From Myotis daubentonii (Eukaryota; Chordata; Mammalia; Chiroptera; Vespertilionidae): DNA of 64,000 nt. Shown piece by piece: positions 10,868 to 23,594 of this stretch. The notes under the pieces were generated by a model, which saw only the letters and a program-made list of their open reading frames with translations, was not told where the DNA came from and did no database searches. The stretch lies in contig NC_081844.1 in NCBI RefSeq assembly GCF_963259705.1, positions 14,927,715 through 14,991,714 of the forward strand, written 5' to 3'. Positions within the stretch are counted from its first letter, which is position 1, and each line of letters begins with the position of its first letter. The position numbers and the translations under genes are program-made.

Positions 10868-13400
10868 AGCCAGCTCAGACGACAAACGTTCATGATCAGA
10901 AACTGCCTTCCCCAGGTTGTCTTTCCTCAAGGCAAAAGGGGCCGGGCCGGGAGGACTGGGAGCAAGAGGCATGCAGACCAAGACTGTTGGAGGTTTGCCT
11001 GGCAATTCCAGATTCTTCACTGGTGGGCCAATGAGAGGTCTGGACCAGTGAATAATTTAATATCCAAATAGTTCCCCCCGACACATGATGTAGGTCCCTT
11101 TTGCCGTTAGAGACCTGTTTGAAGGGGAAGGGCAGAGTCAAGTGCGGTTTGCAGCCCTGTGTGGGCTGCTGTGTGCGCTGTCCGAGTTGCTACTGAGGGT
11201 TGAGTTCCTGGAGCTCCCTTCTCCCATGTAACCGGGCAGAGACTCTGAGAGAGCAAACCTGAGGGAGAGAGGACAGCCAAGGTGAGCATGTCACCTACCA
11301 AATTAGACTGAAGTTCAAAAGCCTCATTGGCCTTGGAATATGACCAAGGTTTCTCTTTGTCCCTGTAAGAGAGGGACACAGAGAGTCTCGCCGAGAAACC
11401 TGTCGTGCTCGGGTTTAGTCCTTTGTAAAGAGTTCACCAACCTAAGTATTTGCAAGGTGGCCCAGGTAGACCGGGAGTTATTATTCGCTGTGGGTTTAAG
11501 ACAAGCTGTGTAACCAGAACACTACTGTAAGCAGCGGGCCAGGCCAGAAGGATCCCCGTGTGTCCAAGGAGAAGCCCCCACGCTGCTGCGGGAGGCATTG
11601 CAATTTTGTTAGCAAAAGGTAAAAAACAAACAAACAAAAAGCCTCTCTGGATCTTTTGCCCCGGGTCCGAGAACTTAGAATGAGAAGGCTCCTGGAGTTC
11701 TCGGGCTGTATTGCATGCCACATCACGACGATCACATAATTCTTTACGCGCCTTCCTCATATTTTCTGTCCCGTTTGCACAGCAATCACCCACTGAAATG
11801 GCTTCTTTTCAATCCAGACTTTGGGTCTGGCTGCACCTAACATATGCCTTCCTTATTTAGCCTGAGATCTGGTCCAGTTTTTTGTTTTGTTTTATTTTTT
11901 TCCTCTCAAACTTTATCTCTCCTGGGTTAAAAAAAAGGGAGGAGGACAGATTCTGAATTGGCTAAAATACATGTGTTTTGTTTTTTATATGTCTAACAAT
12001 TATTTTTTTCTTTTAAAAATATACAGCATTAAATCCCAAATCCTATTTAAAGATTTGACAGCTCCAGAGGTCACTGCTGCTTTTATAGGACTTTCTGGTG
12101 GCTGTTGTTACAGTTCAAAGTCTGACAACCCTATGGGATCCCCGCAGGCAGGGGAAGTAAGAGGAAAGGCTTTCACACACGGGAAGGCAGTGCACAATGC
12201 AGGGTCGGTACCATTGAGCTGGCCATGGAGATTCAGGGCTCAGGGCTGGGGCTGGGGCAGGGGGGGCGGGGGTGGGCAGGGGTGGTGGTGGTGTGTGGAA
12301 GAAAAGTCTGCCTGGCCTCAGAGAGCCCAGTCCAGGAGAGAGCACTTTGCAGAAAGAGGCTAAGAAAAAAAGAAACAGTTTTCAAAATGCAACATTATTG
12401 TGACTCCCATCACGAAACAAAAAATAACTTTCCAAATGCTTCAGGAACTGTGTTTAATGCCTGTAAAAAAAAAAAAAAATGGATCCCCAAAATGAGTCAC
12501 CTCGCGATTTCAGAGAGAACGAGAAGAGGGCAAAGGAGAAGTGTGGCCACCCTTCTGTTTCCACTCTGTTATCTCAGGTGACCTGGGAGAGGGAAGACAG
12601 AATGAAGAAAGCCAGTCACTAATGAGGTACCCCGAGGCCTGGAAATCTCTTGATCCCACCACTTACTTCTCTTTAGTGAGAAACCTTTCAATTTCCTCCT
12701 ATTAAAAGGGCCAATTTACTGTTGGTGGCAAACCCACCAAAGTTGATAGAATGTTGGCCCATTTCACCCCAGTTTCTAGCGCTCAAACTCCACATTGAAA
12801 TATTGTAAAACGCCACGTGCTGCTGGCAATGCTGGGAGCCTAGAAGGCAGCATGGCCTACATCGCTTTCCCCTTTTCACATGTCTCCTAAGATACGCGTT
12901 CAAAGCTCATTCTCTGCTCAGTACCCTTTCTCCCCCACCTCCTAAATTTAGTTCTTTCAACCTGCAATTCTGCAAGTATTAAACATTTCACTGTGATATA
13001 TACTGTGTTGCAAAAAAAAAAAAAAATCCAAAAACAAAACACAACAGTCTTTGTTTAAAATTATTTGGTTTGTGAATCCATCCTGCCTTTCCCTGCTTGG
13101 AACTAGTTACTCCACCCTATCTGAACTGGTAGAAGGGCGTCTGAAGAGCTAGTATGTCGGTATCTGGTGGGGGACCTGCAGGGTGCCCCAGACCGCTTCA
13201 CCCAGACGGCCCGTTTTCTCGCCTGTGTAATAAAATCAGTTTGGTTTGCTCGACGTGCATAACAAACTCCGCTCTGATCTATAACATGCCAAGGCCTGCG
13301 ACTTAAAGTTGAATAAAGTATCCGAACCCAACTTTATTTTTCTATGTATTTTTGGCAACATGAGTGTTTTAAAAATAAAGGACTGTGTCTTTATTAGGCA
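10868..13400 (+). other. NKX3-1: Probable NKX3-1 3' UTR
   Basis: About 2.5 kb after the stop codon lacks young SINEs, Helitrons and L1s. Its length is close to that of the human 3' UTR. It contains AT-rich and T-rich stretches (around 11,880-12,060) and several A runs. Three AATAAA hexamers cluster at its end. The exact end is not proven by the sequence. Confidence 0.6.
13229..13379 (+). terminator. NKX3-1: Candidate NKX3-1 polyadenylation signals
   Basis: AATAAA occurs at 13229-13234, 13312-13317 and 13374-13379. The last is followed within 25-60 bases by a GT/T-rich stretch (TGTGTGGTTTTC near 13,405), a suitable downstream element. The middle one is followed by a T-rich stretch at 13,331-13,352. 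Which one is used, or whether several are, cannot be decided here. Confidence 0.55.
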
Positions 13401-13479
13401 TATCTGTGTGGTTTTCGGTTTCCTAAAGACTGTATGTTATTGAGCTTACATATTTCTTGTTACCTCGTTCTCCCACCCT

Positions 13480-14640
13480 CATCCCGCCCGGCAAATCTAT
13501 GGAGAACAAATAATCAAAAGCAGTCGCTTAGCCAGAGCAGACAACGGTCATTCTTTTAAAGGCACCAGCCTCTGTTCCTGGTAAGTCAAGTGCAGGAAAA
13601 GGAATTTCTGTCTTCAGTGTAATAATCACCTGTTCCAGCCCAAGAACACCTTCGTTTAAATCGAGAACAGCAGGTATTTACTTATATTTCTTGAAGACCC
13701 TGACAGGGACACGTAGACCACAATAATAATTTGTTTAAAATTCCCCTTTCACTTCCCACCAGCCCCTCACACTGCAACTGCTCCCCTGGCCCCTGCATCT
13801 CCCTGCAAATGTCACCTTCATTCAGGGCAGACAAACCTCTGGCAAGCAAACACCTTTGAATCGAAATCATGCGTATTGAAAATAGGTTTCACATAAAATA
13901 TATAAATAACACGCCCTTCATCCGCCCGCACTTAGACTAACTTCATTAAAGCCCATAAGCAGAGAGTCTCATGCACCTGATTACCTGACAGACTTGATGG
14001 ATTTCTTGCCCCCTCCTTCAAGGAAATGGAAGCTTAAGGAATAAGGTACTTACTCGAGGTAAAACATATCATAATTTCAAAGTTGGCTCTAATCCCTTAA
14101 GTACATTGCACACACAGGTGGGGCCTCCCGTAGCGTGTTCACATGATGAGATTTAACTCTTTGCTCAAGTCTGCAGCCATCGTCCCCTCCCCGGGAAAGC
14201 CCTCAGCTCTCCAATTACAAAGGCTCTGGCAGTAAGTTAACAATGCGGATTTTTTTTAAACCATTAAAAGTGACTAATCCAGGAAATTAAACAAAAATCT
14301 CTCATCTCTAAGGAGAGTTCTCTGCCTCTCCTTTGCCCCTCTTCCAGCTTGCCTCGGTGCCTCAGCGGGTCCCAGGCGGTCTTCTCCCGCAGCTCCCCCG
14401 CCCTCGTGCCCCATGTCTGGTCTTTGAATCCCTTTGCAGTCTGCCTCTCACGCTCCTTCGGTGCAAATTTCTAGTCACTGTAGTTTTGTCCCTGGTTTTC
14501 CCTTTGGTCCTCCCCAGTCCTCCTTGGGAAGGCCATTGCTGTCAGAAGGGAAATAAATGCTAGAGGTTTACACCTGGGGGGAAAAAAAAGCACTTTTCCT
14601 CTTAATTTCAAAGCAAGTCAGTCATGTCTAGGCCCTACAG
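13480..14640. other. Unique DNA downstream of NKX3-1, no element recognised
   Basis: No young transposon, open frame or RNA gene is recognised here. It is AT-moderate, with homopurine and TAAT-type stretches. Position just 3' of a tightly regulated gene makes a regulatory role possible but unproven. Confidence 0.5.
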
Positions 14641-14874
14641 CAGTGATGGCGAACCTATGACACGCGTGTCAGAGGTGACACGCGAACTCATTTTTTGGTT
14701 GATTTTTCTTTGTTAAATGGCATTTAAATATATAAAATAAATATCAAAAATATACATCTTTGTTTTACTATGGTTGCAAATATCAAAAAATTTCTATATG
14801 TGACACGGCACCAGAGTTAAGTTAGGGTTTTTCAAAATGCTGACACGCGGAGCTCAAAAGGTTCGCCATCACTG
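14641..14874 (+). mobile_element. Non-autonomous hAT DNA transposon (MITE), 234 bp
   Basis: Terminal inverted repeats are CAGTGATGGCGAACCT on the left and GGTTCGCCATCACTG on the right. Flanking 8-mers are CCCTACAG (14633-14640) and CCCTAGAG (14875-14882), a one-mismatch target duplication of hAT type. There is no transposase. A near-identical copy lies inverted at 38195-38429. Confidence 0.92.
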
Positions 14875-14882
14875 CCCTAGAG

Positions 14883-17800
14883 TCTCGGGGGGATGTTAAC
14901 ACCACGCATCTTAAAGCTGACCTCGGAGGGAACAGAGGCCGCGACGAGAAAGGTGCTTAGTTGTGGTGCCCTGTGATGGGGGAGCTGCGTGCAGATGGTT
15001 TCTTGAGAGGGTGCTCAGCTCAGGAGGTTGGCCCGAGAGGAAGTGAGGACTGTAGGAAGGGGCCAGCCATCTCTGCCGGCGAGAGTGAGGCCTCCCCCAA
15101 TACTTTACGAAGCTCCAAAGCCAATGTGTCCCAGACTGAGGGGAGGGGTGGGCACTTATAATCCCAGCCTCAGCCATCTCCCGAGAGTGGGAATAACCTG
15201 AGGTGTTGTGGTTCTGTTAGATAGGACAAGGGCCTCAAGGTTCGGATGGTTCTTACTAAATGCTATCCTTGATAAATGTTAAAATACAGTCGTATTTTGC
15301 ACAGGATGAGTTTGACCTAATCCAATAGGATACACTTAGTCAACTGCAAAGAAGAAATCAACATGTAACTATCCAAATCATGCATATAAGCAATGGCTAA
15401 GGTTTCCTTCAGGAAGACAGAGCTTTGGGTGTGAATCCTGACTCCTTTATTTGTTGCAAGTAAATAAAACTACCTAACAACCAACCACACCTCGTTCTTG
15501 AATAGGACACCCCAGGCAGTGAACCCTTGAGTTAGGTAATAGTTCTTTCTGAGTAAGGCCTGGCCCCAGGGACACAGCTGTGAGTCACTAGCACCCACAC
15601 CCCCAGCGGCTGTGGGGTGCATCTCCCTGTATCGGGGGCTCAGTGAACGCTGCGGAATTCACTCTAGGACATATGATTCTTTCCTTGGTCGCTCTTAGGA
15701 CATTGGGCACTCTCACATGGCCACGGTCACCGCCAGTCTTTGCAGTGAAGAAATCTGAGTCTGGAGGGTCCGAGTAGGCTCCGCGCTCTGAGTTCTGCAC
15801 TCAGACATCACACTCTGCCCCTCCCACAGCCATCGTGAACATGTCACCAGGGCTTGTTTTTCCAAGCCCAGAGTTATTTACTGCCCAAGAAAAGGGGCAG
15901 GAGCAATAGTTCTGGGACACAAAGAGCTCCTAGTTTAGCCATAGACTTGGCCTTTGCGCAAACTTTCCCAGACAGACTACCCGTCAAAAGTCGGCAAGGG
16001 AAAGGACAGGAATCTCAGTTTCCACACATGTCCCCCTCTCACTTCCAAAAGGCTTCACCTATGACCTTGATTTAATTCCTGAGTCTGCTCTGGGCCTAAT
16101 ATGGGTCATAGGAGAGATTTAGGAGAGATTTTTAGGCTAGATCCTTGTGTGGCCAGTCTCCACCGCATCCAGCCCATCCAGGGATGAGCATGGCCCTTGT
16201 TGGTAAAGTGATAGATAGGGTGTCACACAAGGGAAAGTCCCACTTTCTCTGGAATGACTATAGGATATTTATAGATTTTTTTAAAAACCTAGAAACCATG
16301 TGGTGCATGGGAAATCAATGCTGATTTTGCTCTGTTGAAGGTAGAAGTCCAGCAGCATTTAATCTCAAACACCAGTCACCCCCACAGTCTCTTGCATTAG
16401 CGGGATAGTGCTCAGCCCCATGGTGTCAGCATTGGCTGCACATATCCTGGGAGTCTACACAAACATGCAAAGGCCCAGCCCTACTTAGCACCAATTGCAT
16501 TACAATCTCTGTGGGTAGAGCTTCAGGCATCAGTATTTTTTTAAATACTAATGTCCAAGATTACAAATCACTTGCTTAGCCTCTTTCCAACTGGCTTGCC
16601 TACTCAGCCTCATAAGTGCCAGGACAAGAGAGAGATACCTGGAGGAGCCAGGAAGGGAGGAGCTGGGGTGCACTTTTCTTTTCCTTTTTGGCATGCTCAT
16701 TCTTTTTATAGAGAACAGATGTTCAGCCTTTCTTACTTTCTTCTCAAGCCTCTTCCTCCCGAATTTCTGACTCCGTAGGCCCTCTGTAATCCGGGAAAGC
16801 CCAGCTCCTTCCAGGTAATCTCTCTCAAAGCTGCAGGGGCCCAAAGCTGGGTGCGTGGCTAACCTGATCATCTACAAGGACTTATTACTGGTCTCCAACC
16901 CTGGCCCATCAGGACCGACTGCTTGTGGAAGACAGAAAAGATTCCATCCTTAACTCTGCTTTCTTGTCTTTGAGGGGTTTCTTATTGGTTTCTTTGTTCT
17001 TATTGAGAGAGTTGACAGGTGACACTGTACTGGTTTCAGCGTACAGCGTGATGATTTGATATTTGCATAGACTGAGAAACGCTCGCCACAAGCCTCGCTG
17101 CCACCGGCCTCTTCACACATCCTGGAACTGCAGAGCCTGTTTGTGCTCCGCTGGGAACAGCGGGTGTCATTTAACATCTGTCAGTGAGCGTCACGCTTCC
17201 CTGACAACTCATCTATCAGGATTAAGTAGTGTCTTAGCACTGACATAACATTTACTCTTCCTTCTGCCAAATCGGCAATATTAAGCGTTTTATATATATA
17301 AAAAAAAATCTGTGAGCAGAGATGGGTCAGGTGGAAGGTGGCTCCCCAATGAGGGAAGGAATATGCCTGTGACAAACAGCTTTTGATTAACATTTGTACA
17401 CATCACATGCGGCTCTGTGTGCAATAAATGCGGAGTTGAGGTCAGAACTCCAGCTCAAAGCCAGGAAAGTTCAAACTTGACCTAAACAACATCTGAAAAC
17501 AAGAATGATGGAAATGCCAAGTTCTTTTATGAGGCAAAAGCCGGGAATATTCATAAGATGAACTTGGGAATGAGGAGGAGATGCCATTCTCTCATGGAAA
17601 AGTTTGGAATCTCTCCCTCATTCCATGCTGAGAGCTTGTTTATACTTAGATCTTTGATGATTTTTTTTCCCCTTCGAGGAAGATCTGACTCATCAAAGGC
17701 CTGTGTGAGGAAAGACACATGAAAGACTCCACTGGTAGAGATGTCCAAGTTCTGCAGCCTCCTAGTTCCAGAATCCCGACTCCAGACACGCCTTTCGACC

Positions 17801-19680
17801 TTGACTGAAACTGGGTTCCCTGTTACTGGGCTGTTGCCTCTTTTTACAGTGAGCCAGTTCAACTGCCTGTGAAGAGCCAGGGGGAGGGAGGAGGGTCAAC
17901 AAAGGGTGGGATGGACGGGGAAGGAAGCCGACGGGTAGTTTTCCACGGCCTGTGAGCATCTCCGTGCCTGTGTGAGCTCACCACCTCTCTCGATGGCTCC
18001 ACATTGACCCCTGAGTGGAGAGATGGCTTCATGAACTAGAGATCAGGTTTTATTACAGAGACAGACAGAGGGCATGTCAACTTTGGCATCACAAAGGAAC
18101 AAAAGCTGGACCTGGATCTGAGGAAAGGTGTTCTCATTACAACCCAAATATGTTTTATAAAAGCCTGTGGCAGGCACACGCCCCAGAGTAGCAGGATGAG
18201 TTTCCACACAAATTGGGCCAGCTTCCCACTCAGAGAAGCAGCTCGGTGCAGAGCGGGGCACATGCTACAACAGGAGGCCATGGGAAAGGACTGGAGAGCG
18301 AGGTGACCCTAAACCCCTAAAAACCAGAGCTCATCTGATCTTGGGCAACCAAAACGGTACTGTGTCCCAAGCAATGGAACTAGCATCTCTCCCTACTCTG
18401 CACTGATCTGAGAGAAGTCTGACGCTGAGTGAATGAATGAATAAATGAATGAATGAATCCAGACCTCACCTGGAGTACTAAATTTGGCTCTGAGCACCAT
18501 ACTTTGAGGTAAATGGTGGCAAGTTCAGAAAAGCATAATTGGGATGATCCAGGGGGTTGAAATAGTCACATGAAGCAGAGGTGAAGAAACATTTAACCTG
18601 GAAAAGGGAAGTCAGGGTCAAAGGGCATCAGAGAGGAGGATTAGACTTTTTCTGTGTTGTCCTAGGTAGAATCATCAAGGTGACACAGAGCTCAGATCAG
18701 CAATGTATGGGCTGATATGTGTTCTCTGTCCCCGGGGAGGTGGCAACTATCTGGTGAGGAGGTCATGAGGTGGATGGACCTGCCTGGTGCAATTCTAAGA
18801 TCCTTGCCGGCCCTCTGATGCTATGATTCTAAAGAGTAGAATTGGATTCTAACCTGTCTATCACCTACTAACTGAGTTTCAGCTACTCCTCTAGTGAATG
18901 AAAAAAATTAATCCTTAGGGTGTGAACTGACTGAATCAGCTTTGCAGGTCTCATCTCTGATTCATCAGGGAAGCAAACAATTATGCGATTTCGGTGGGGA
19001 ATGGAGATCTAGTGATTGACTGATACCTGCTGAGTGATATCTGAAATTCCATCCCTGCAGGTTCCTTCTTGAACCTGAAGGACCCATCTCTAGCTAAAAT
19101 ATGAATATTCCTGGGAGAAGTAATGAATTACAGTTGATGAACCATTAATCACCAAATATGAAGACACTTACTAATTTCAACAGACAACTTGTGATACAAT
19201 GAATCACTGTAAAAGAGAAGGGAAAGCACAAGAAAAATGCTGGAGGCTGAGAAACGAAAAGATAAATTTCTATATCTGAATTTCATCTAAGTTTAGTCCT
19301 GCCCATACTGATTGCTTTATTGCTCTGTCTTACATTCAGGGCTTAAACTATTGCATTCTTTTATGGAAGCCTTTTGACTTTAGACCTCAGACGTGTATAT
19401 TGTTGCCTGGGAAATGGATGTCCAGAGAGAGGTAACAATATTGTTCTAGAAGCAAAAGAACAGAAGCATGATGAGTTTTCTCTATCATACCATTTATGTT
19501 TCCTTCCCTCCAACACAGAAATTAGTAATCCAGCGATTATAGAGGGGACAAAAATATCGTTATTTTTATTTTAGTTTAATTTTTAACCAAATGTTGTAAC
19601 TCTAAGCTCTTAACCTAAATCAATAATTGCTTAGATTTCTCTGAATGCAACATGGCATAATAAAAAATAGCCTGTGTTTC
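14883..19680. other. Mostly unique flanking DNA
   Basis: Apart from an L1 scrap near 17.0 kb there is nothing recognisable: no coding exon, RNA gene or young transposon. Short open frames (60-107 codons) look like chance. A short GAATGAAT-type repeat lies at 18,430-18,458. Old repeats beyond visual recognition may be present. Confidence 0.5.
17000..17100 (-). repeat. Old L1 3'-end scrap, minus strand
   Basis: TTGAGAGAGTTGACAGGTGAC then GGTTTCAGCGTACAGCGTGATG and GATTTGATATTTGCATAGAC correspond to the reverse complement of the old L1 3' terminus (…GTTGACATACAATATTA…TTCAGGTGTACA…). Confidence 0.55.
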
Positions 19681-19681
19681 A

Positions 19682-19893
19682 CCAGGCCAGTGTAGCTCAG
19701 TGGTTGAGTGTCGACCTATGAACCAGGAGGTCATGGTTTGATTCCTGGTCAGGACATATGCCTGGGTTTTGGGCTCTATCCCCAGTGTGGGATGTGCAGA
19801 AGGCAGCTGATCTATGATTCTCTCTCATCATTGCTGTTTCTATCTACCTCTCCCTCCTCTTTGAAATCAATAACAAAATTTTCTTTTTAATTG
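19682..19893 (+). repeat. Ves-type SINE
   Basis: The head CCAGTGTAGCTCAGTGGTTG, a B-box-like GGTTTGATTCC, a TCTCTCATCATT body and the end TTTGAAATCAATAACAAAAT identify the subfamily that ends TTTGAAATCAATAA. No clear target duplication was seen. Confidence 0.82.
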
Positions 19894-20003
19894 CATGGTT
19901 CTTAGCTTTAGGACTAATCTGCATCCCTGGTTGTACCTTTATATTAGCATATGACCTTAGGCAAGTTATTTGACCTTGTTGGGGCGCAGATTCTTTAACT
20001 TTA

Positions 20004-20166
20004 TCTATATATATAAAAGCCTAAGTGACCAAGCAACCAAATGACTGACCAATAGGTTGACCAGTCGCTATGATGTGCACTGAACCACCAGGGGGCAGAC
20101 GCTCCCTTCCTTCCACTCTAAAAATCAATGGAAAAAATATCTGAGGTATTAACAACAACAAAAAAA
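20004..20166 (+). mobile_element. Helitron 5' end fused to a Ves SINE 3' end
   Basis: A Helitron 5' end (TCTATATATATAAAAGCC at 20004) runs through the typical CACCAGGGGGCAGACGCTC to about 20102. It switches directly to a Ves 3' part (CCTTCCACTCTAAAAATCAA ... TATCTGAGG) ending in an AAC/A-rich tail. No Helitron CTAG end or SINE head is present. The join falls in a CTCCC-like shared stretch. Confidence 0.8.
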
Positions 20167-20411
20167 GAATTACCAGCTCACTCTTCTTTTTGAGAAAATG
20201 TCTTAACTATATCCAAGAGTACATAAAACTTGAATACTCTAATGAAATATATGCAATGGTCACTGAACATATTTCTTATATGCTTTCCCATGAAACTACA
20301 ATAGCAAATAGTATTGGAATTTTAATTTTTGTAATTTTGCTATGACAGTGAGTTAACACTCTATAACATAAAACACATAAAACCACCGTATTATTGGACA
20401 TATAGGTGAAA

Positions 20412-20431
20412 GAATTAAAGAAAGAAAGAAA

Positions 20432-20497
<66 letters not shown>

Positions 20498-20665
20498 AAA
20501 GGAAAGAAGGAAGGAAGGAAGGAAGGAAGGAAGGAAGGAAGGAAGGAAGGAAGGAAGGAAGGAAGGAAGGAAGAAAGAAAGAAAAGAAAGGAAGGAAAGA
20601 AGGAAGGAAGGAAGGAAGGAAGGAAGGAAGGAAGGAAGGAAGGAAGGAAGGAAGGAAGGAAGGAA
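20412..20665. repeat. GAAA/GGAA microsatellite, about 250 bp
   Basis: It has alternating blocks of (GAAA)n (20412-20498) and (GGAA)n (about 20506-20572 and 20600-20665), joined by mixed units. Any open frame across it is a repeat artefact (Lys/Glu/Arg or Phe/Leu/Ser repeats). Confidence 0.97.
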
Positions 20666-20679
20666 TTTCAAAACAGGTA

Positions 20680-22535
20680 GGGGAAAATGCACACAAAATA
20701 AACTGAAGATGATTCTCCAAGATGTGGTCATTTCTCCTGGGCTGAGCTGTAACTCCATGGGATTCCACATGGTCTTTCCCACAGGAGGGAGACTATGTCC
20801 CCTCAGTTTAAATCATTAGAGGTGGAGGAATAGTGACCAGGGCTGCTTGCTTCCATGCCCAAAGTTGGATTGCACAAATACAGACAAAATAAATCAACAA
20901 AAATAGCTAAGAGGCATTTCTAAACATGTCCAGCTGCAGAAATTTATGACTATTAACTCTTGGAAAAAGGTTATTTCAGATAAGCCAGCTATTTATACAG
21001 AAAACAAAAAATGAAATATATATTGATTGGTTTTCAGTTGGATATCCCAGTCCTGAGAGAAGCACTATGTGGGGGAAAGCCTCTTTGACCACCTTGCTCT
21101 TTGCCAGTGTCTCTTCCCTAAAATCCTCCAAAATTTGTGCTCAAGGGAGGGCTTCTGAAAAAGCTGAAATTCAGTGTTTTATGACCATGTAGACCTTTCT
21201 TTTTCTCTCCAGCTTTCTTTTGTAAAAGACAGAATCTGAAGTCATAAACATTCTTGAGCTGGCCAAGTTCTCTTCCGTGGCCAAGTTAGATCTTTGAGTA
21301 CAGTCAGGGAGGTGGCCCGTGGTAGACATTCTCCTAGCAAGGAAAACAAGACTTTCTCTTCAAATTCATCCAATGAATCTACTGCTCAAAGGTTGAGTGA
21401 CCTTACGAAAGTTATTCATGTCCCCATACCTTAGCCTCCCCATCCATAAAGTCTTCAGTCTATGTTTATTGATTCTGTTTATTGATATTATGTTTCAGTC
21501 TATGTTTGTTGATTTATCTTCTGTTTTTTAAGCTGTCAGGCCCTTCTTGTTACCATTTGAAAAATTTAAATCTAAAAATTAAGTTTGCATAAAAGATGTC
21601 ATACAAGCAGATTCCCAGTAATTTGTCACAATGTCCAACTCAATGTAGGTAGAGTTAAATTTGCACAATCCAAAGAAAGGACCTGCTTTTCATGAATTTT
21701 AATAGAATCAAAGAAAAACAATGCTGTTAGAGTAACTTGAGGATTATAAAGAAGTCCGTTCTGTCATGTGTGTAATACTGATGCTAGCTGAGCTAGGTCT
21801 CCTGGCTCTGAGAAACAGAGGAGCTTAGCTCAAACCCTCATTCAGGCCCTGTCAAAATACAAACCCTCAGCAATATGCTTGCTCATTCCTAGCGGGTTCA
21901 TTTATTCTCAGTTTCCTCAGGTGCTATCTCTGTTCTTCACTGCAAAAGTGAAACTCAAGTTCCTCCTCAAATTCCTAAAACAAAACCAAATGTTCACACA
22001 TAGCGTTCATAAGTGTGGTAGACTTTACCAAAAATGAGTTGAGGTGGTGAGAGACGAAAGGGAGTGTCATGCCACAGCACCATGAAGATTTTCAAATTAA
22101 ACATCAGAAATCCCTTATGTTAAACTGTGACTGTCTACTGGTTGTTTCATCAGCTGTGGACCTCAGTCTCATTTCACCTGCTAATTCCTCCTTTTTCCTC
22201 CTTCCTTCCCTCTCTCTGGGTCGTCCCTCTTGGGAACAGAGAGAGTCCTCTCACCGGTTCAGGCAAGGTGTATTGCCACCCTTCTTGTTGCCTTGGTGCA
22301 TGCCTTCATGGCAATTTTTTTCCAAAGAAAAATTCTGGTGTTTAAAAATAATAGTAATAATCCCTTTGCATTACATATAAAATTGAAAATGTTGAAAACT
22401 TTTAGATAGAAACATTAAGGCAACTATTAAAAAAATATTTTCCAGAAGTCTTAGAATGGCTTAGGCTGTACTGAGGGGTAAACAGTGAATGACTAATTTA
22501 GAACCTGTGATTCTATAAGGCTCTGAGCAAGACCT
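20680..22535. other. Flanking DNA without recognised features
   Basis: I see no gene, RNA or young transposon. An internal near-repeat of TCAGTCTATGTTTATTGAT occurs at about 21,455-21,515. Short open frames are not supported. Confidence 0.45.
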
Positions 22536-22799
22536 TGATAAGTCAAAGACGTTTGAAACACAATATGAAGGCAAAAGACCCAGAGTAGCCACCACCATAC
22601 TGACCAAGAACAACGTTGAAGGACTGACACTACCTGACCTCAAGGCTTACTATAAAGTTACAAATTATCAAAACAGTGTGGCATTGGCAAAAGAATAGAG
22701 GCATACATCAGTGGAACAGTATAGAGAGCCTAGAAATAGACCCACACAAATATAGTGAACGGATCTTTCACAAAGGAACAGCAAAAGATGTAGAGTTAA

Positions 22800-22945
22800 A
22801 TAGTTTATTGTTAATTTTTCTTGTTTTCTTGTTTTTTGAGGTGGGCCTGTAGTGCTTCCCTCTCAGGACTGCTTTTGCTGTGTCCCAGAGATTTGGGGTT
22901 GTTGTGTGTTCATTTTTGTTTGTTCCTAGGAAGTTTTTATTTATT
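22800..22945 (-). repeat. Small reverse-oriented L1 segment inside the L1
   Basis: GTGGGCCTGTAGTGCTTCCC ... TTTTGCTGTGTCCCAGAGATT is the reverse complement of a conserved L1 segment, while sequence on both sides is L1 in plus orientation. It ends in TTTATTTATTTATTT near 22,935. It may be a short insertion or an inversion. Confidence 0.65.
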
Positions 22946-23385
22946 TATTTCGGGAACAGAAAGAAATTCAATGGAGAAAGGATAGTCTTTTCAACAACTG
23001 ATGCTGAAACAGATTTTCATATGCAAAAAAAAAACAAAAGAGAGAATCTTGGCACAGACCTTAAACTTTTCACAAAAAAATAACTTAAAATTGATTATAG
23101 ACCTAAATATAAAATGCAGTACTATTAAACTTCTGGAAGAAAAGATATGACACCAAAAGAATGAATGATCCATGAAAGAAAAGAAATTGATGTTAGATTT
23201 TATTAAAATTTAAAACTTGTGCTCTGTGAAAGATACTGTTAAGAGAATGAAAAGTCATGCTAGAGTTTTGGAGAAAATATTTGTAATCATATATCAGATA
23301 AAGGACTTGTATCCAAAATATACAAAGAATTATTAAAGCTTAACAATAAGGAAACAAAAAAACTCAATTTAAAATGGACAAAATA

Positions 23386-23594
23386 ACCCTAGCCAGTGAC
23401 TCAGTTGGTTGGAGCATCATCCCATACACCAAAAGGTTGTAGGGTTGATTCTGAGTCAGGACACATATCTGGGGTGCAGGTTTGATTACCAGTTGGAGTC
23501 AACAAATCTATGTTTCACTCTCACATCGATGTTTCTCTCTCACTCTAAACTCAACAAAAAGATATCCTTGGGTGAGGAATAAATAAATAATCTA
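23386..23594 (+). repeat. Ves-type SINE
   Basis: The head AACCCTAGCCAGTGACTCAG, CACATCGATGTTTCTCTCTC and the end GATATCCTTGGGTGAGGAAT plus (AAAT)n make up the element. It sits within the L1 and directly upstream of the Helitron run. Confidence 0.85.

Noticed and set aside
13490..13680. Androgen-response elements downstream of NKX3-1 (AGAACA/TGTTCC half-sites at about 13,502, 13,574, 13,632, 13,664)
   Set aside because: Only half-sites were found, none with a good partner at the required 3-bp spacing, so they are no better than chance by eye.
20406..20819. Lys/Glu-rich and Phe/Leu/Ser-rich open frames
   Set aside because: They are translations of the GAAA/GGAA microsatellite; the same applies at 58,329-58,889.
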